Shown: positions 18,400 through 26,995, numbered from the stretch's first letter. The stretch: DNA of 64,000 nt from Candidatus Poribacteria bacterium (GCA_022821965.1 JAJECN010000059.1:62001-126000); one strand, 5' to 3'. Program-made: numbers and translations. Notes: generated from the sequence alone by a model not told the origin.

Positions 18400-18527
18400 G
18401 GTTGTCAGTTATCAGTTATCAGTTAAGAGATTGGTTTATAACATATCATCGCCCTGAAAAACTCCAAGGGTCAAATTCGTTACAAAAGTCCTCTTAACCA
18501 ACAACCAATGACTGACAACTGATAACC
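18400..18527. repeat. 128-bp inverted-repeat element between two permease genes
   Basis: The left arm begins GGTTGTCAGTTATCAGTTAT and ends in TTAAGAG. The right arm, read inversely, begins GGTTATCAGTTGTCAGTCAT and also ends in TTAAGAG. A ~60-bp unpaired centre separates the arms, and the left arm contains a short tandem repeat (TCAGTTA). It fits the gap between A' and B' almost exactly. It is probably a MITE-like or REP-like element, absent from the 6789-6912 gap of the paralogous pair. Confidence 0.6.
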
Positions 18528-18534
18528 CTCCTGT

Positions 18535-20073
18535 TCAACCTAAATTATATCGTAGGAAGGACACATAAGCTGTCATGAATAAAACGACATTCCATGCTAA
18601 TAATATCAAAATATCTATGTAGGCGCGGGATAAACTTTTGAAAAGTGAAGGTCGTCGGTACTGGAAAACAGGTAGATATGTTAGATCAGCGGCACCTTGA
18701 TCATTAGAAAACCACGCTCGAGAAGTAAACGCCTCTTTATCTTTCAAATATTCAACAATTTTACGCTTATAGGCTCTGGAGTCCTGAATAAAATTTTTAT
18801 AACTCTGTCGGTCTGTCCCCGCTATTGTTCCGATAGCAAAGTGATATACATCTGCAAAGGAGATACGGGAAAGGGCATCTGCGAACTTGGCATTCCTCTC
18901 TCGTTGCTCCGCAGGTTTATTGAGAACTTCCTCCACTTTATCCGCATACGCAATCCGAAGCGGTTCCTGATAACCTAAAATCTCTTGAAAGATAGAGGTA
19001 TCCGCCTTGTCAACATCCGTGATAATGTAGCCTTCTAACAAATGTAATTCATGCATCCCGTATGAAAAAAACGTAACAAAGCGATTAGTTCTTTCTGAAT
19101 CCGCCCCAGATTCCCAAGAAATTGAATCCTGCAGGTTTTCGTAACCCCTCCGTTTGATGTAGGTATCCCGTTCTTTTCTGAACTGATCCCACACGTCACC
19201 GGCGGAACGAACAAACTCTGTCTCAGGCTTGGACTGATAGGGTGGAAATTTTTCGACAACAATCGTCGCCACGTTTGAATGAACGATTGTTAGCATCACC
19301 CAAATAACCATCGAAAGAATTAAGGTCGTCGCAGGTGTCTTTGTCCAAATTGATAGAAGCAATCCTAAAAGATACCATGTTGACACGTACAACAGCGAGA
19401 CGGCAAATATCAGCACAATATGTGAAATATCGTTCCCATCAAAAGCAGTCACACGGGAAGAAAGCGCGATGACCAGTGCCACGATTAAACTTATCAAAAC
19501 AATAGGAAACAGCGATAACATCCCACCGAGGTATTTTCCCAGCACTATCATATCTCTGGGTATCGCGTTGGATAACACGAGTTTCAATGTACCATCTTCT
19601 CTCTCCCCTGAAATTGTATTGAAAGCAAATAAAATCGCTAAGGCACTAAGTATGATTTTGAAGATAAAAACCACATCAATGGTTAGGAACATTGTCAGAA
19701 AAGAATTGTCTGAACCTCGTTTCTGTGCCGGTTCGCCCATTATGGGAAAGGTGAGTTCAAAGACAGGCTTAGCCAATTCGATGGTGACCGTATTTGCGCC
19801 GAAGTTCTCCGCACCTACGTTAAAGATACCTAAAGGATTCGGTTTCCGGTGTGTTTTCGGTTTAATGTTGTAGTAGAGATCCCACTCTTGTGCTTCCGCT
19901 TCTGCTTCTCGGACAGCAGCGTTATACCCCACCAAACGTTTTTCGTAATCATCCACTTGGACGAAAACAGCAACAGCAGTTGAGAGCAGACAGACAATAA
20001 ACCCAATCATAAATCGGGAGGTTAACACATTTGAGACGAATTCTCGCTGGATAACAAGCCAAAGCGTATGCAT
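18535..20073 (-). CDS. ABC-2 type permease, paralogue B'
   Basis: A 512-aa ABC-2 type permease paralogous to 6913-8484. The N-terminal TM lies at residues ~20-40. The periplasmic region contains NPLGIFNVGAENFG. The TM cluster contains FAFNTISGEREDGTLKLVLS, followed by a polar loop and a C-terminal TM. It is the upstream member of the second A/B pair and starts 74 nt after the last DUF5694 gene, so it may belong to the same long minus-strand transcription unit. Substrate is unknown. Confidence 0.85.
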   Translation of the reverse strand: MHTLWLVIQREFVSNVLTSRFMIGFIVCLLSTAVAVFVQVDDYEKRLVGYNAAVREAEAEAQEWDLYYNIKPKTHRKPNPLGIFNVGAENFGANTVTIELAKPVFELTFPIMGEPAQKRGSDNSFLTMFLTIDVVFIFKIILSALAILFAFNTISGEREDGTLKLVLSNAIPRDMIVLGKYLGGMLSLFPIVLISLIVALVIALSSRVTAFDGNDISHIVLIFAVSLLYVSTWYLLGLLLSIWTKTPATTLILSMVIWVMLTIVHSNVATIVVEKFPPYQSKPETEFVRSAGDVWDQFRKERDTYIKRRGYENLQDSISWESGADSERTNRFVTFFSYGMHELHLLEGYIITDVDKADTSIFQEILGYQEPLRIAYADKVEEVLNKPAEQRERNAKFADALSRISFADVYHFAIGTIAGTDRQSYKNFIQDSRAYKRKIVEYLKDKEAFTSRAWFSNDQGAADLTYLPVFQYRRPSLFKSLSRAYIDILILLAWNVVLFMTAYVSFLRYNLG

Positions 20074-20146
20074 TAATATGCCTCATCACCTTTGTCGGTA
20101 AGAACAAGTTGTGATTACAACTCCTCTGGATGACACATTAAGAAGT

Positions 20147-20959
20147 CTACATCCCCTCGCCATCCAAGTATTTGAGTGGGCTTTCGACGATGTAATCTCC
20201 CGAATCCTCAAGGAATTGTTGGACGAGGAAGACGTGCTCGGCACCAATAATCAACAGAATGCGATCGTCAGCAGATTCGGTGATGCGCGTCAGATTCACA
20301 AAAATCTTGAGATTCCGAGTATACCACAAACGCCCAACCCAATTGGCACCTGGGTACTGATCGCCGAGCCCAACACGCGCTATCCGCAAGTACTCTTGAT
20401 GGTCAGCGCGTGTGCCTTCAGGCTGATTGAATCGTCTGTACATGTCGATTATCGGTTCGTATTCCTCAGGTTCAATCCAGACTGTGCCATCTGCATCCTG
20501 TGTAACCTTCCCTTCAGCCGTAGGAGGTTGCCCCATGAGGTGTTCCTGATTATTTGCTTTTGCGAACTTGTCAGGGTTTACCAAATCCCAGTCAAAGTCC
20601 TCTGGAAAAAAACCGTCGGGTTCCTCAGAATAGTTTCGGAAATAATCAACGCAGTAGAGCTTGGGATGACCCATCTGTTTAGCTAACCGAAATCCAATTT
20701 GGTTGCCCTCTCCACGCTTGAGTTCGTATGTGCCTTCCAGATAGCCGTGGTAGTCTGCGTTAATCCCAGCGTCAAATCTTTCGTCTACCTCAAGGGCTAT
20801 TTTGGTGGGCTGAAACGGCTTGAGTTGCGTCACGAGTTGTTCTATTTCGCGCTGGCGTTTTGGCGCGAGCACATCATCCATTTTATAATTAAAACCATCC
20901 ATTCCGGGATTCGCTAAGTGTCCGCTGCCGAGAATCATGACTGTGGGTTTTTGCGTCAT
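20147..20959 (-). CDS. DUF5694 family protein, array member 1
   Basis: A 270-aa protein of the DUF5694 type: MILGSGHLANPG at the N-terminus, then DDVLAPKRQREIEQL, FQPTKIALEVD, and a C-terminal ILLIIGAEHVFLVQQFL. The GxxH-plus-Glu-plus-second-H layout resembles TraB/PrgY/TIKI-like putative metallohydrolases (family resemblance from memory). Here the first His (GSGH), the Glu (ALEVD) and the second His (GAEH) are all present. There is no signal peptide, so it is cytosolic. Its start overlaps the stop of the next array member by 4 bp, so the genes are coupled. Function is unknown. Confidence 0.85.
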   Translation of the reverse strand: MTQKPTVMILGSGHLANPGMDGFNYKMDDVLAPKRQREIEQLVTQLKPFQPTKIALEVDERFDAGINADYHGYLEGTYELKRGEGNQIGFRLAKQMGHPKLYCVDYFRNYSEEPDGFFPEDFDWDLVNPDKFAKANNQEHLMGQPPTAEGKVTQDADGTVWIEPEEYEPIIDMYRRFNQPEGTRADHQEYLRIARVGLGDQYPGANWVGRLWYTRNLKIFVNLTRITESADDRILLIIGAEHVFLVQQFLEDSGDYIVESPLKYLDGEGM

Positions 20960-21771
20960 TTGTTTAGTTTCTCCTCTCCACCTGCTTCTAAATATTGCAA
21001 TGGGCTTTCTATGTCATAGACTTCAGAGTCTTTGACAATTTGTTTAAGGAATCCTAAGTGCCCAGCACCGATGATTAGCAAAATACGCTCATCTTCTGAT
21101 TCCGTAATTCGGGTGAGATTGACGAAAGTTTTGAGATTCCGATTATACCAAAAATGTGCGACCCAATTCGCCCCCGGGTACTCGTCTTGAAGGCCAATTC
21201 GGGCAATCCGTAGGTAGTCGCGGAGGTTTGTGCGTATTTTTTCATCTTGATTGATCTGTATATACATGTCAACTATGGGTTCGTATTTTTCAGGCTCAAT
21301 CCAGATTTTGCCATCTTCATCCTGCGTCATTTTTCCAGTAGGTGGCGGCCCCAGAAGATGTTCCTGATCGTTCGTCTCTGCAAACGCGCCATAATCAGTC
21401 CAATGATCCTCCCGATCCTCCCGAACGATTGGATCATCGCGCAAATAATCTACACAGTGGACCTTTGGATGTCCCATCTGTTTCGCTAATCGGAATCCGA
21501 TCTGGTGGATTTCATGGGGTTTAAGTTGGAAGTTGTCCTTCAGATAGGCATCATATTCGTTCTGAAGTTCAGCCTCCCAATGTGTATCAACTTCGACGGC
21601 TATCTTCGTCGGTTTGAAACGGGCGAGTTGTTCAGCGAATTGTTGAAGTTCGGCTTGGCGTTTGGGTGCAAGGACATCGTCCATTCTATAATTGATTCGA
21701 TCTGCTCCCCAATTTGCCAAATGTCCACTACCGAGAATCATAATTGTCGGTTTCATTTGATCTTTCATCAA
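20956..21771 (-). CDS. DUF5694 family protein, array member 2
   Basis: A 271-aa paralogue with intact putative active-site motifs: MILGSGHLANWG, DDVLAPKRQAELQQF, FKPTKIAVEVD and the C-terminal IIGAGHLGFLKQI. The last is closest to the GxGH form expected of the wider TraB/TIKI group. There is no signal peptide. Both ends overlap neighbours by 4 bp (20956-20959 and 21768-21771). This is the most canonical member of the array and the best candidate for an active enzyme. Reaction is unknown. Confidence 0.85.
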   Translation of the reverse strand: MMKDQMKPTIMILGSGHLANWGADRINYRMDDVLAPKRQAELQQFAEQLARFKPTKIAVEVDTHWEAELQNEYDAYLKDNFQLKPHEIHQIGFRLAKQMGHPKVHCVDYLRDDPIVREDREDHWTDYGAFAETNDQEHLLGPPPTGKMTQDEDGKIWIEPEKYEPIVDMYIQINQDEKIRTNLRDYLRIARIGLQDEYPGANWVAHFWYNRNLKTFVNLTRITESEDERILLIIGAGHLGFLKQIVKDSEVYDIESPLQYLEAGGEEKLNK

Positions 21772-22697
21772 TTAGCGTCCTCCGTTTTTAGGTATTTGAG
21801 CGGGCTTTCGATGATGTAATCGCCTGAATCCTCAAGGAACTGCTGAATTAGAAAGACATGCTCGGCACCGATAATTAGCAGAATGCGATCATCGGTAGAT
21901 TCAGTGATTCGCGTCAGGTTCACAAAAATTTTGAAATTCCGAGCGTACCAATTATGAATGACCCAGTGTGCCCCTGGGTATTGAGTATCTATCCCAATTC
22001 GTGCAATGCGCATGTATGCTTGGTGATCGGCACGCCTGCCTTTAGGTTGATTGAGGTGCATGTATAGGTCAATAAGAGATTCGTGTTTGTCAGATTCAAT
22101 TAAGACTGTGCCATCTGCGTCCGGCGTAACTTTCCTATCAGTAGTAGGTTTCGGAGGAAGCAAGTGATCCTGATTGTGGGTTTTTGCAAACTGCTGATAG
22201 TCCATCAATTCTGAATCAATCTCACTCTCAGGGATACGGGGGGATTGTTCTGCCCAAAAATAATCCACACAGTGGACCTTCGGATGTCCCATCTGGTTTG
22301 CCAATCGAAACGCAATCTGATGAATTTCATGGCGTTTAAGCTGCAAGTTATCATCCAGATAGGCATTGTATTCCGCCTGTAGATCAGCATCCAAACGTGC
22401 GTCAACTTCAACGGCTATTTTCGTCGGTTTGAAGCGAGCAAGTTGTTCAACGAGTTGTTGAATCTCCGCTTGGCGTTTGAGAGCAAGCACATCATCCATT
22501 TTTGTGTTGTGTACATCCGCTCCCGGATTTGCCAAGTATGAACTGCCAAGAATCATAACTGTTGATTTTCTTGCCATTTGTGTAGTATTTCCTGTAGATA
22601 AGTCTGTCTTGTCGTCGCTTACGGTTGTGCCGACTGTAAATAACACAGTGGCGAGCAAAATCATCAAATAGAACTTGCATCTCACTAAGGATCTCAT
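21768..22697 (-). CDS. DUF5694 family protein with signal peptide, array member 3
   Basis: The start is placed at ATG 22697, preceded by AGGAGAAAG with good spacing; the frame extends to 22751 but lacks a ribosome site there. It gives 309 aa with an N-terminal signal peptide (MRSLVRCKFYLMILLATVLF), so it is exported, unlike members 1 and 2. The first motif reads MILGSSYLANPG: the histidine of GSxH is replaced by Tyr. The KIAVEVD Glu and the second motif (IIGAEHVF) remain. Probably altered or inactive at the first metal or catalytic position (inference). Confidence 0.83.
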   Translation of the reverse strand: MRSLVRCKFYLMILLATVLFTVGTTVSDDKTDLSTGNTTQMARKSTVMILGSSYLANPGADVHNTKMDDVLALKRQAEIQQLVEQLARFKPTKIAVEVDARLDADLQAEYNAYLDDNLQLKRHEIHQIAFRLANQMGHPKVHCVDYFWAEQSPRIPESEIDSELMDYQQFAKTHNQDHLLPPKPTTDRKVTPDADGTVLIESDKHESLIDLYMHLNQPKGRRADHQAYMRIARIGIDTQYPGAHWVIHNWYARNFKIFVNLTRITESTDDRILLIIGAEHVFLIQQFLEDSGDYIIESPLKYLKTEDAN

Positions 22698-22775
22698 AAA
22701 ACTTTCTCCTATTCGTGGTGAAGTTGATATTATGGAAAAAAGAATTACCAAATTTTCGACAATTGGAACAACGTG

Positions 22776-23693
22776 TTAAGGGGTCTGTATCTTCTCCGCA
22801 TCCAAGTATTTCAAGGGACTTTCTAAGTGGTAATCCCCTGAATTCTCAAGGAATTGTTGCACCAGATAGACATGCCCAGTGCCGATAATTAACAGAATTC
22901 GATCATCAGCGGATTCAGTGATGCGTGTTGTGTTCACAAAAATCTTGAGGTTCCGAGAATACCAACTGTGAACAAGCCAATTCGCACCTGGGTACTCGGT
23001 CCCGAGTCCAACTCGTGCAGAACGGATGTATCCTTGATGATCAGCACGTCTACTTTCAGGCTGATTGATTCGGATGTACTTGTCAATTATTGGTTCGTAT
23101 TTTTCAGGTTCAATCCAGATTTTGCCATCTGCGTCCCGAGTGACATTTTTCCCTGTAGGTGGTGGTCGGAGGAGGTGCTCTTGATTGTGAGCTTTTGCAA
23201 ATGCACCAGTGGCCATTAATTCGTGATCAATATGAACAGGCCAGTGTTTTGGCCAGTAATCCACACAATACACCTTTGGATGTCCGAACTCTTTTGCCAA
23301 CCTATATCCAATCTGGTCCCCCTCGTAAGGTTCGAGTTCGTATGTCCCGTTCAGATAGCCTTGATACCTTTTATTTTCAGTATCGCAACGGCTTGGATCC
23401 AACTCAACTGCTATCTTGGTAGGTTTAAATGCTTTGAGTTGTTCAACCAACTGTTCAATCTCGCGCTGGCGTTTAGGTGCGAGGACATCATCCGTTTTAG
23501 TATTGACTCCATCCAGTCCGGAACTTGTAAAGTGCCAACTACCAAGGATCATAATCGTCGGTTTTTTCGTTATTTGTGTCGTATCCCCTGTAGATTGGTC
23601 TGTCTGGTCATCGCTCATGGCTGTGCCGCCTGTAAGTAACACAATGGTGAGTAAAGTCATCAAATAGAATCGACATTTCACTAAGGCTTTCAT
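22776..23693 (-). CDS. DUF5694 family protein with signal peptide, array member 4
   Basis: A 305-aa exported paralogue: signal peptide MKALVKCRFYLMTLLTIVLL, closely similar to member 3, so these two are recent duplicates. Motifs are MILGSWHFTSSG (His kept), KIAVELD (Glu kept) and IIGTGHVYLVQQ (His kept). AGGAGAAAA precedes the ATG. The 78-bp gap to member 3 and the similar leader sequences fit a tandem duplication. Likely periplasmic; function unknown. Confidence 0.85.
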   Translation of the reverse strand: MKALVKCRFYLMTLLTIVLLTGGTAMSDDQTDQSTGDTTQITKKPTIMILGSWHFTSSGLDGVNTKTDDVLAPKRQREIEQLVEQLKAFKPTKIAVELDPSRCDTENKRYQGYLNGTYELEPYEGDQIGYRLAKEFGHPKVYCVDYWPKHWPVHIDHELMATGAFAKAHNQEHLLRPPPTGKNVTRDADGKIWIEPEKYEPIIDKYIRINQPESRRADHQGYIRSARVGLGTEYPGANWLVHSWYSRNLKIFVNTTRITESADDRILLIIGTGHVYLVQQFLENSGDYHLESPLKYLDAEKIQTP

Positions 23694-23778
23694 AAAATTT
23701 TCTCCTATCTGTAGTGGGATTAACCCGCTTGGAAAAGGGTTACCAAATTTTCAAAAATTCAACATTTGAAGTGACAGG

Positions 23779-24076
23779 TTATGGAGTCTGCATTCCCTCC
23801 GTTTTTAGGTATTTCAGTGGACTTTCGACAATGTAATTTCCTGAATTCTCAAGGTACTGCTGCACCGGAAAGACATACCCGGCACCGATAATCAGTAGAA
23901 TTTGGTCGTCGTTAGATTCGGTGATCCGCGTCAAGTTCACAAAAATTTTGAGATTCCGGGCATACCAGAAGTGTGAAAGCCAATTCACCTCTTGATATTG
24001 GGCACCCATCCGGATACGGGTGCTCCGTAAGTGTGATTGATGATCAACACGCCTGACTTTAGTCTGATTATTCCGG
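23779..24076 (-). pseudogene. 5'-truncated DUF5694 remnant
   Basis: Only the last ~98 codons of a DUF5694 gene remain. The frame matches the family from NQTKVRRVDHQSHLRSTRI through IFVNLTRITES to VESPLKYL. Upstream the match ends abruptly at 24076, where the TTAGGATTTACGCA repeat begins, so the N-terminal two-thirds have been removed. The second motif has also changed to GAGY, with His lost. The break coincides with a probable IS end, suggesting insertion-mediated truncation. Confidence 0.75.
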
Positions 24077-24296
24077 TTAGGATTTACGCAAAATTGACGA
24101 GAATAGGAAGTTTTTCGATTTCACGTCGTATGTAATCATCGAATAAACTTTGTTTGAGGCGGTAGAGGAACTCCGCCATAGACAAGAATTTTGGGGTATT
24201 AAACCTTGTCGTATTCCCCGACATAAGCGTGAAACCTAACATTCTATGACACAATCTTTTTGTCTTGGTAAACACAGTTTCTGTCTGAGAGCGTGC
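24077..24296 (-). mobile_element. Probable insertion-sequence remnant (transposase 3' end with terminal repeat)
   Basis: An open frame reads TKTKRLCHRMLGF, then FNTPKFLSMAEFLYRLKQSL, and ends in PILVNFA. Its stop codon lies inside TTTGCGTAAATCCTAA, the inverse of the TTAGGAYTTACGCA repeat at 24077. A coding end running into a terminal repeat is typical of an IS. A TTACGCAAAAC counterpart in inverse orientation lies at 25568-25583. The protein fragment was not assigned to a transposase family, so this is a structural inference. Confidence 0.4.
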
Positions 24297-25448
24297 TTAA
24301 TCCGTAGTCTTCTGTAAATGAATGTTCCCACCGGAGGTGCGCAATTTCAGCAAGGGACCACCGCCATTTATACTACCTTTCAGGTTATTTCTCGGCACCT
24401 TCCCTTGAATAACCGAGTGCACCACAAAATCTGTTGAGACGCGCCCGCCACTGGTTTGCGCGTCTACGTCTATTGCGATATCTGGGATGAGCGTAATGGT
24501 TATACCGCCCCCTGATGTATGCAAATGGCACTTCTTCTGGGGTTGCGTTGTCATAGTGGTACGGATAGAACCGCCCGAGGTTTTGGCGTTTACATCCCCT
24601 TCGACCCTTTCTAAATTGATGCCACCGCCGGAGGTTTGGACATCTACCCTACCATTACATTTAGCAACCTTGATGCTCCCTCCTGAAGTTTTGCCCCAAA
24701 TAGAGCCCTGAATTTCGCCAAAACGGAGGCTGCCACCAGAGGTTCGCGCTTGAACATCACCTGCGACATCACTTACTTCAATACTACCACCAGACGTTTT
24801 CAAATCCACGGGGCTCCTACACGATGTGAGCTTGATGCTTCCACCGGATGTCCGTCCCCACACTTGACCTGTAATGTTCCGCAAACGCAAACTGCCGCCC
24901 GAGGTCTTCGCACGGACATCACCATCAAGGTCGGTTACCGAAATGCTACCTCTTGAGGTGTCCAAATCAACGTTGTACTGTTGAGGCACCGTCACCAGAA
25001 AATGAATTTTCAGTTGATTCAACTGTTTGCGCCAATGCTCTCGTCCCCGTTTGAACTTTCCCTCAATATAGACATCAGTGTTCTCGGGGGGGACTGACAC
25101 ATAAGCCGGATCCGCTTCTTCAAATATATGGGGACCGGTGTTCTCGGGGGTGAATGCCACTTCAAAATCAGAAAGTGCCTCTTTCACTGATCGATTTAAT
25201 GATGTTGTTGATTTTGTGACGACGATCTCAACCTTATCCTGCTCAGCGGTTTGAATATCAATCGCGCCGAACTCCGATACGATAGTCAAACTTCCACCAG
25301 CCTTGACACTAAGCGTTTTCTCAATCTTTTCCAAAACAGGTTCCTCCGCTCTTAGAGATGTAAATTGGCAGCTGGTACTATAGAGTAAAAGTAATACTGA
25401 ACAAAAAACGGGTAAGGGACTAAATATTTTCATTGTATTGTTAAACAT
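24297..25448 (-). CDS. DUF4097-type beta-strand repeat protein, exported
   Basis: A 383-aa exported protein. The N-terminal hydrophobic segment ends in a cysteine (YSTSC), so it may be a lipoprotein. After a ~130-residue lead-in, residues ~160-375 contain at least nine repeats of TSGG(S/G)I spaced ~20 residues apart, the right-handed beta-solenoid pattern of DUF4097. GAGAGGAA lies upstream of ATG 25448. DUF4097 proteins often accompany ECF/anti-sigma/DUF4252 genes, as here, and are thought to act in the cell envelope; no enzymatic role is known. The 5' region is partly duplicated upstream (a similar ATGAAGATATTAG at 25497), leaving an 18-codon frame overlapping this start. Confidence 0.85.
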   Translation of the reverse strand: MFNNTMKIFSPLPVFCSVLLLLYSTSCQFTSLRAEEPVLEKIEKTLSVKAGGSLTIVSEFGAIDIQTAEQDKVEIVVTKSTTSLNRSVKEALSDFEVAFTPENTGPHIFEEADPAYVSVPPENTDVYIEGKFKRGREHWRKQLNQLKIHFLVTVPQQYNVDLDTSRGSISVTDLDGDVRAKTSGGSLRLRNITGQVWGRTSGGSIKLTSCRSPVDLKTSGGSIEVSDVAGDVQARTSGGSLRFGEIQGSIWGKTSGGSIKVAKCNGRVDVQTSGGGINLERVEGDVNAKTSGGSIRTTMTTQPQKKCHLHTSGGGITITLIPDIAIDVDAQTSGGRVSTDFVVHSVIQGKVPRNNLKGSINGGGPLLKLRTSGGNIHLQKTTD

Positions 25449-25567
25449 TTTGATATTCCTCTCTGATGTTGCTCTGGTAAGAGACTAATATCTTCATTGT
25501 ATTGGTTATCAACCCTCAACTGGAACACTGTCCTCGTTTCAAGGTCTTGGTGTCTCAGGGCATTCCT

Positions 25568-25583
25568 GTTTTGCGTAAGTTAA
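25568..25583 (-). repeat. TTACGCAAAAC motif, possible inverted partner of the IS end at 24077
   Basis: On the minus strand this reads TTAACTTACGCAAAAC, similar to TTAGGATTTACGCAAAA at 24077-24093 but in opposite orientation. The two bracket the IS remnant and the DUF4097 gene. Confidence 0.3.
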
Positions 25584-25606
25584 TGCTGTTGCAAACTTGG
25601 GGTTTA

Positions 25607-26995
25607 TCAATTGATTACTGCTGGGCTTAAGTATTGCAGCGGGCTTTCGACGATGTAATCTCCCGAATCCTCAAGGAACTGCTGAATGAGGAAGACATGT
25701 CCGGCACCGATAATCAGCAGAATGCGATCATCGGTGGACTCTGTGATTCGCGTTAGGTTCACAAAATTCTTGAGATTATGCGCATACCACCAATGTGCAA
25801 CCCAATTGGCACCTGGGTATTGGTCACCAAGTCCGATGCGTGCGGTGCGCAGATAGCCTTGATGGTCGGCGCGGAGTTTTTCAGGCTCGTTAATCCGTAT
25901 GTACATGTCAATCAGGGGTTCGTATCCCTCAGGTTCAACCCAGAGTGTGCCATCTGCACTCTGCCGAATCTTTCCTTCGCTTGCAGAAATGCGCGGTAGG
26001 AGGTACGCCTGATTGTGTGCCTCCGCGAACGCGTCGTAGTCCATTAAACTCCCATCAATTTCATCACGAATCGGCCTGTGTTCGGGCCAGTCAGCAATAC
26101 AGTAAAGTTTCGGGTGTTCCATCTGTTTTGCTAACGGAAAACCGATCTGGTCCTCCAGCCTCCGTGTGGGTTCGTAGGTGCCTTCCAAGTAGCTTTGATA
26201 GTTTGCGTTAAGCTCGGCATCATAGCTATCGTCTGCATAAACAGCTATCTTGGTAGGATTAAACGCTTTAATTTGAGATATCAGTTGTGCCATTTCGCTT
26301 TGGCGTTTTGGCGCGAGCACATCATCCATTCTATAGTTGAATCTATTGATTCCCGGATTTGTGAAAAATCCACTACCGAGAATCATGACTGTCGTTTTCT
26401 CTCGCGGGTCTTCTCTTTTCCATTGCCCCTTCAATTTGTCGCCAAAATCGATGTCTATCGCACCAAAATTGCTTAGATTTCCGAGCAATTCCTCAATGCG
26501 TTCTGGTGCAATCTCTCCGACGATGTTGACAAAGGTGGCTTCTCCAGACCTTTTAGGAATTATGATAGCGAAGATCCCGTATACCTTGTCTTCGTCAAAC
26601 AGTAGATTAATCTCCACCGTTTCACTCTTTTCCTCAATCTTGACGAGGACTTCCCACTCATCTTTTTTGAGTTTTTCCTTGAAATAGTTAACCAATTTCT
26701 TCTCATCAATAGTTGCCCTGTCATAGGTGCGGACATAGATGCCGTCCAACATCTGAATCAGTTCGGCGACTTCTGGTTGATTGCTCACCGATTTGGTGAC
26801 CAAATTGATGAGTTTCGCGGTTAAGTTAACCTCGACTTTTGCCTCAAGCGGCTCCGGGAAATCGAAGAGGATAAGTCCTTTTTGATCGGTTTTGTCCGAT
26901 TTTTTCTGTTGCGCGACTGCTGAATGCGTCAGTGTTAGCGATAAGGTCAGAAACAGCAGTGTGAACAGTCGTATAAGGTGCTTTTGCAGTTTCAT
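25607..26995 (-). CDS. DUF4252-DUF5694 fusion protein, exported
   Basis: A 462-aa exported protein with a signal peptide (residues 1-28, ending SAVAQQ). Residues ~40-200 are a DUF4252 domain, homologous to the neighbour at 27048-27737 (KVEVNLTAKLINL, IYVRTYD, FVNIVGEI). From Met204 a DUF5694 domain begins (MILGSGFFTNPG). Putative catalytic residues are lost: GSxH reads GSGF and KIAVE reads KIAVY, while the second motif IIGAGHVF is kept. It is therefore probably a non-catalytic or binding version joined to the DUF4252 module. AAAAGGAG precedes the ATG. It lies in the ECF operon, 52 bp after the DUF4252 gene. Confidence 0.88.
   Translation of the reverse strand: MKLQKHLIRLFTLLFLTLSLTLTHSAVAQQKKSDKTDQKGLILFDFPEPLEAKVEVNLTAKLINLVTKSVSNQPEVAELIQMLDGIYVRTYDRATIDEKKLVNYFKEKLKKDEWEVLVKIEEKSETVEINLLFDEDKVYGIFAIIIPKRSGEATFVNIVGEIAPERIEELLGNLSNFGAIDIDFGDKLKGQWKREDPREKTTVMILGSGFFTNPGINRFNYRMDDVLAPKRQSEMAQLISQIKAFNPTKIAVYADDSYDAELNANYQSYLEGTYEPTRRLEDQIGFPLAKQMEHPKLYCIADWPEHRPIRDEIDGSLMDYDAFAEAHNQAYLLPRISASEGKIRQSADGTLWVEPEGYEPLIDMYIRINEPEKLRADHQGYLRTARIGLGDQYPGANWVAHWWYAHNLKNFVNLTRITESTDDRILLIIGAGHVFLIQQFLEDSGDYIVESPLQYLSPAVIN

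Noticed and set aside
24487-25000. Regularly spaced DNA repeats inside 24297-25448
   Set aside because: They reflect the TSGGSI protein repeats of the DUF4097 solenoid, with synonymous variation, and are not a DNA-level array.
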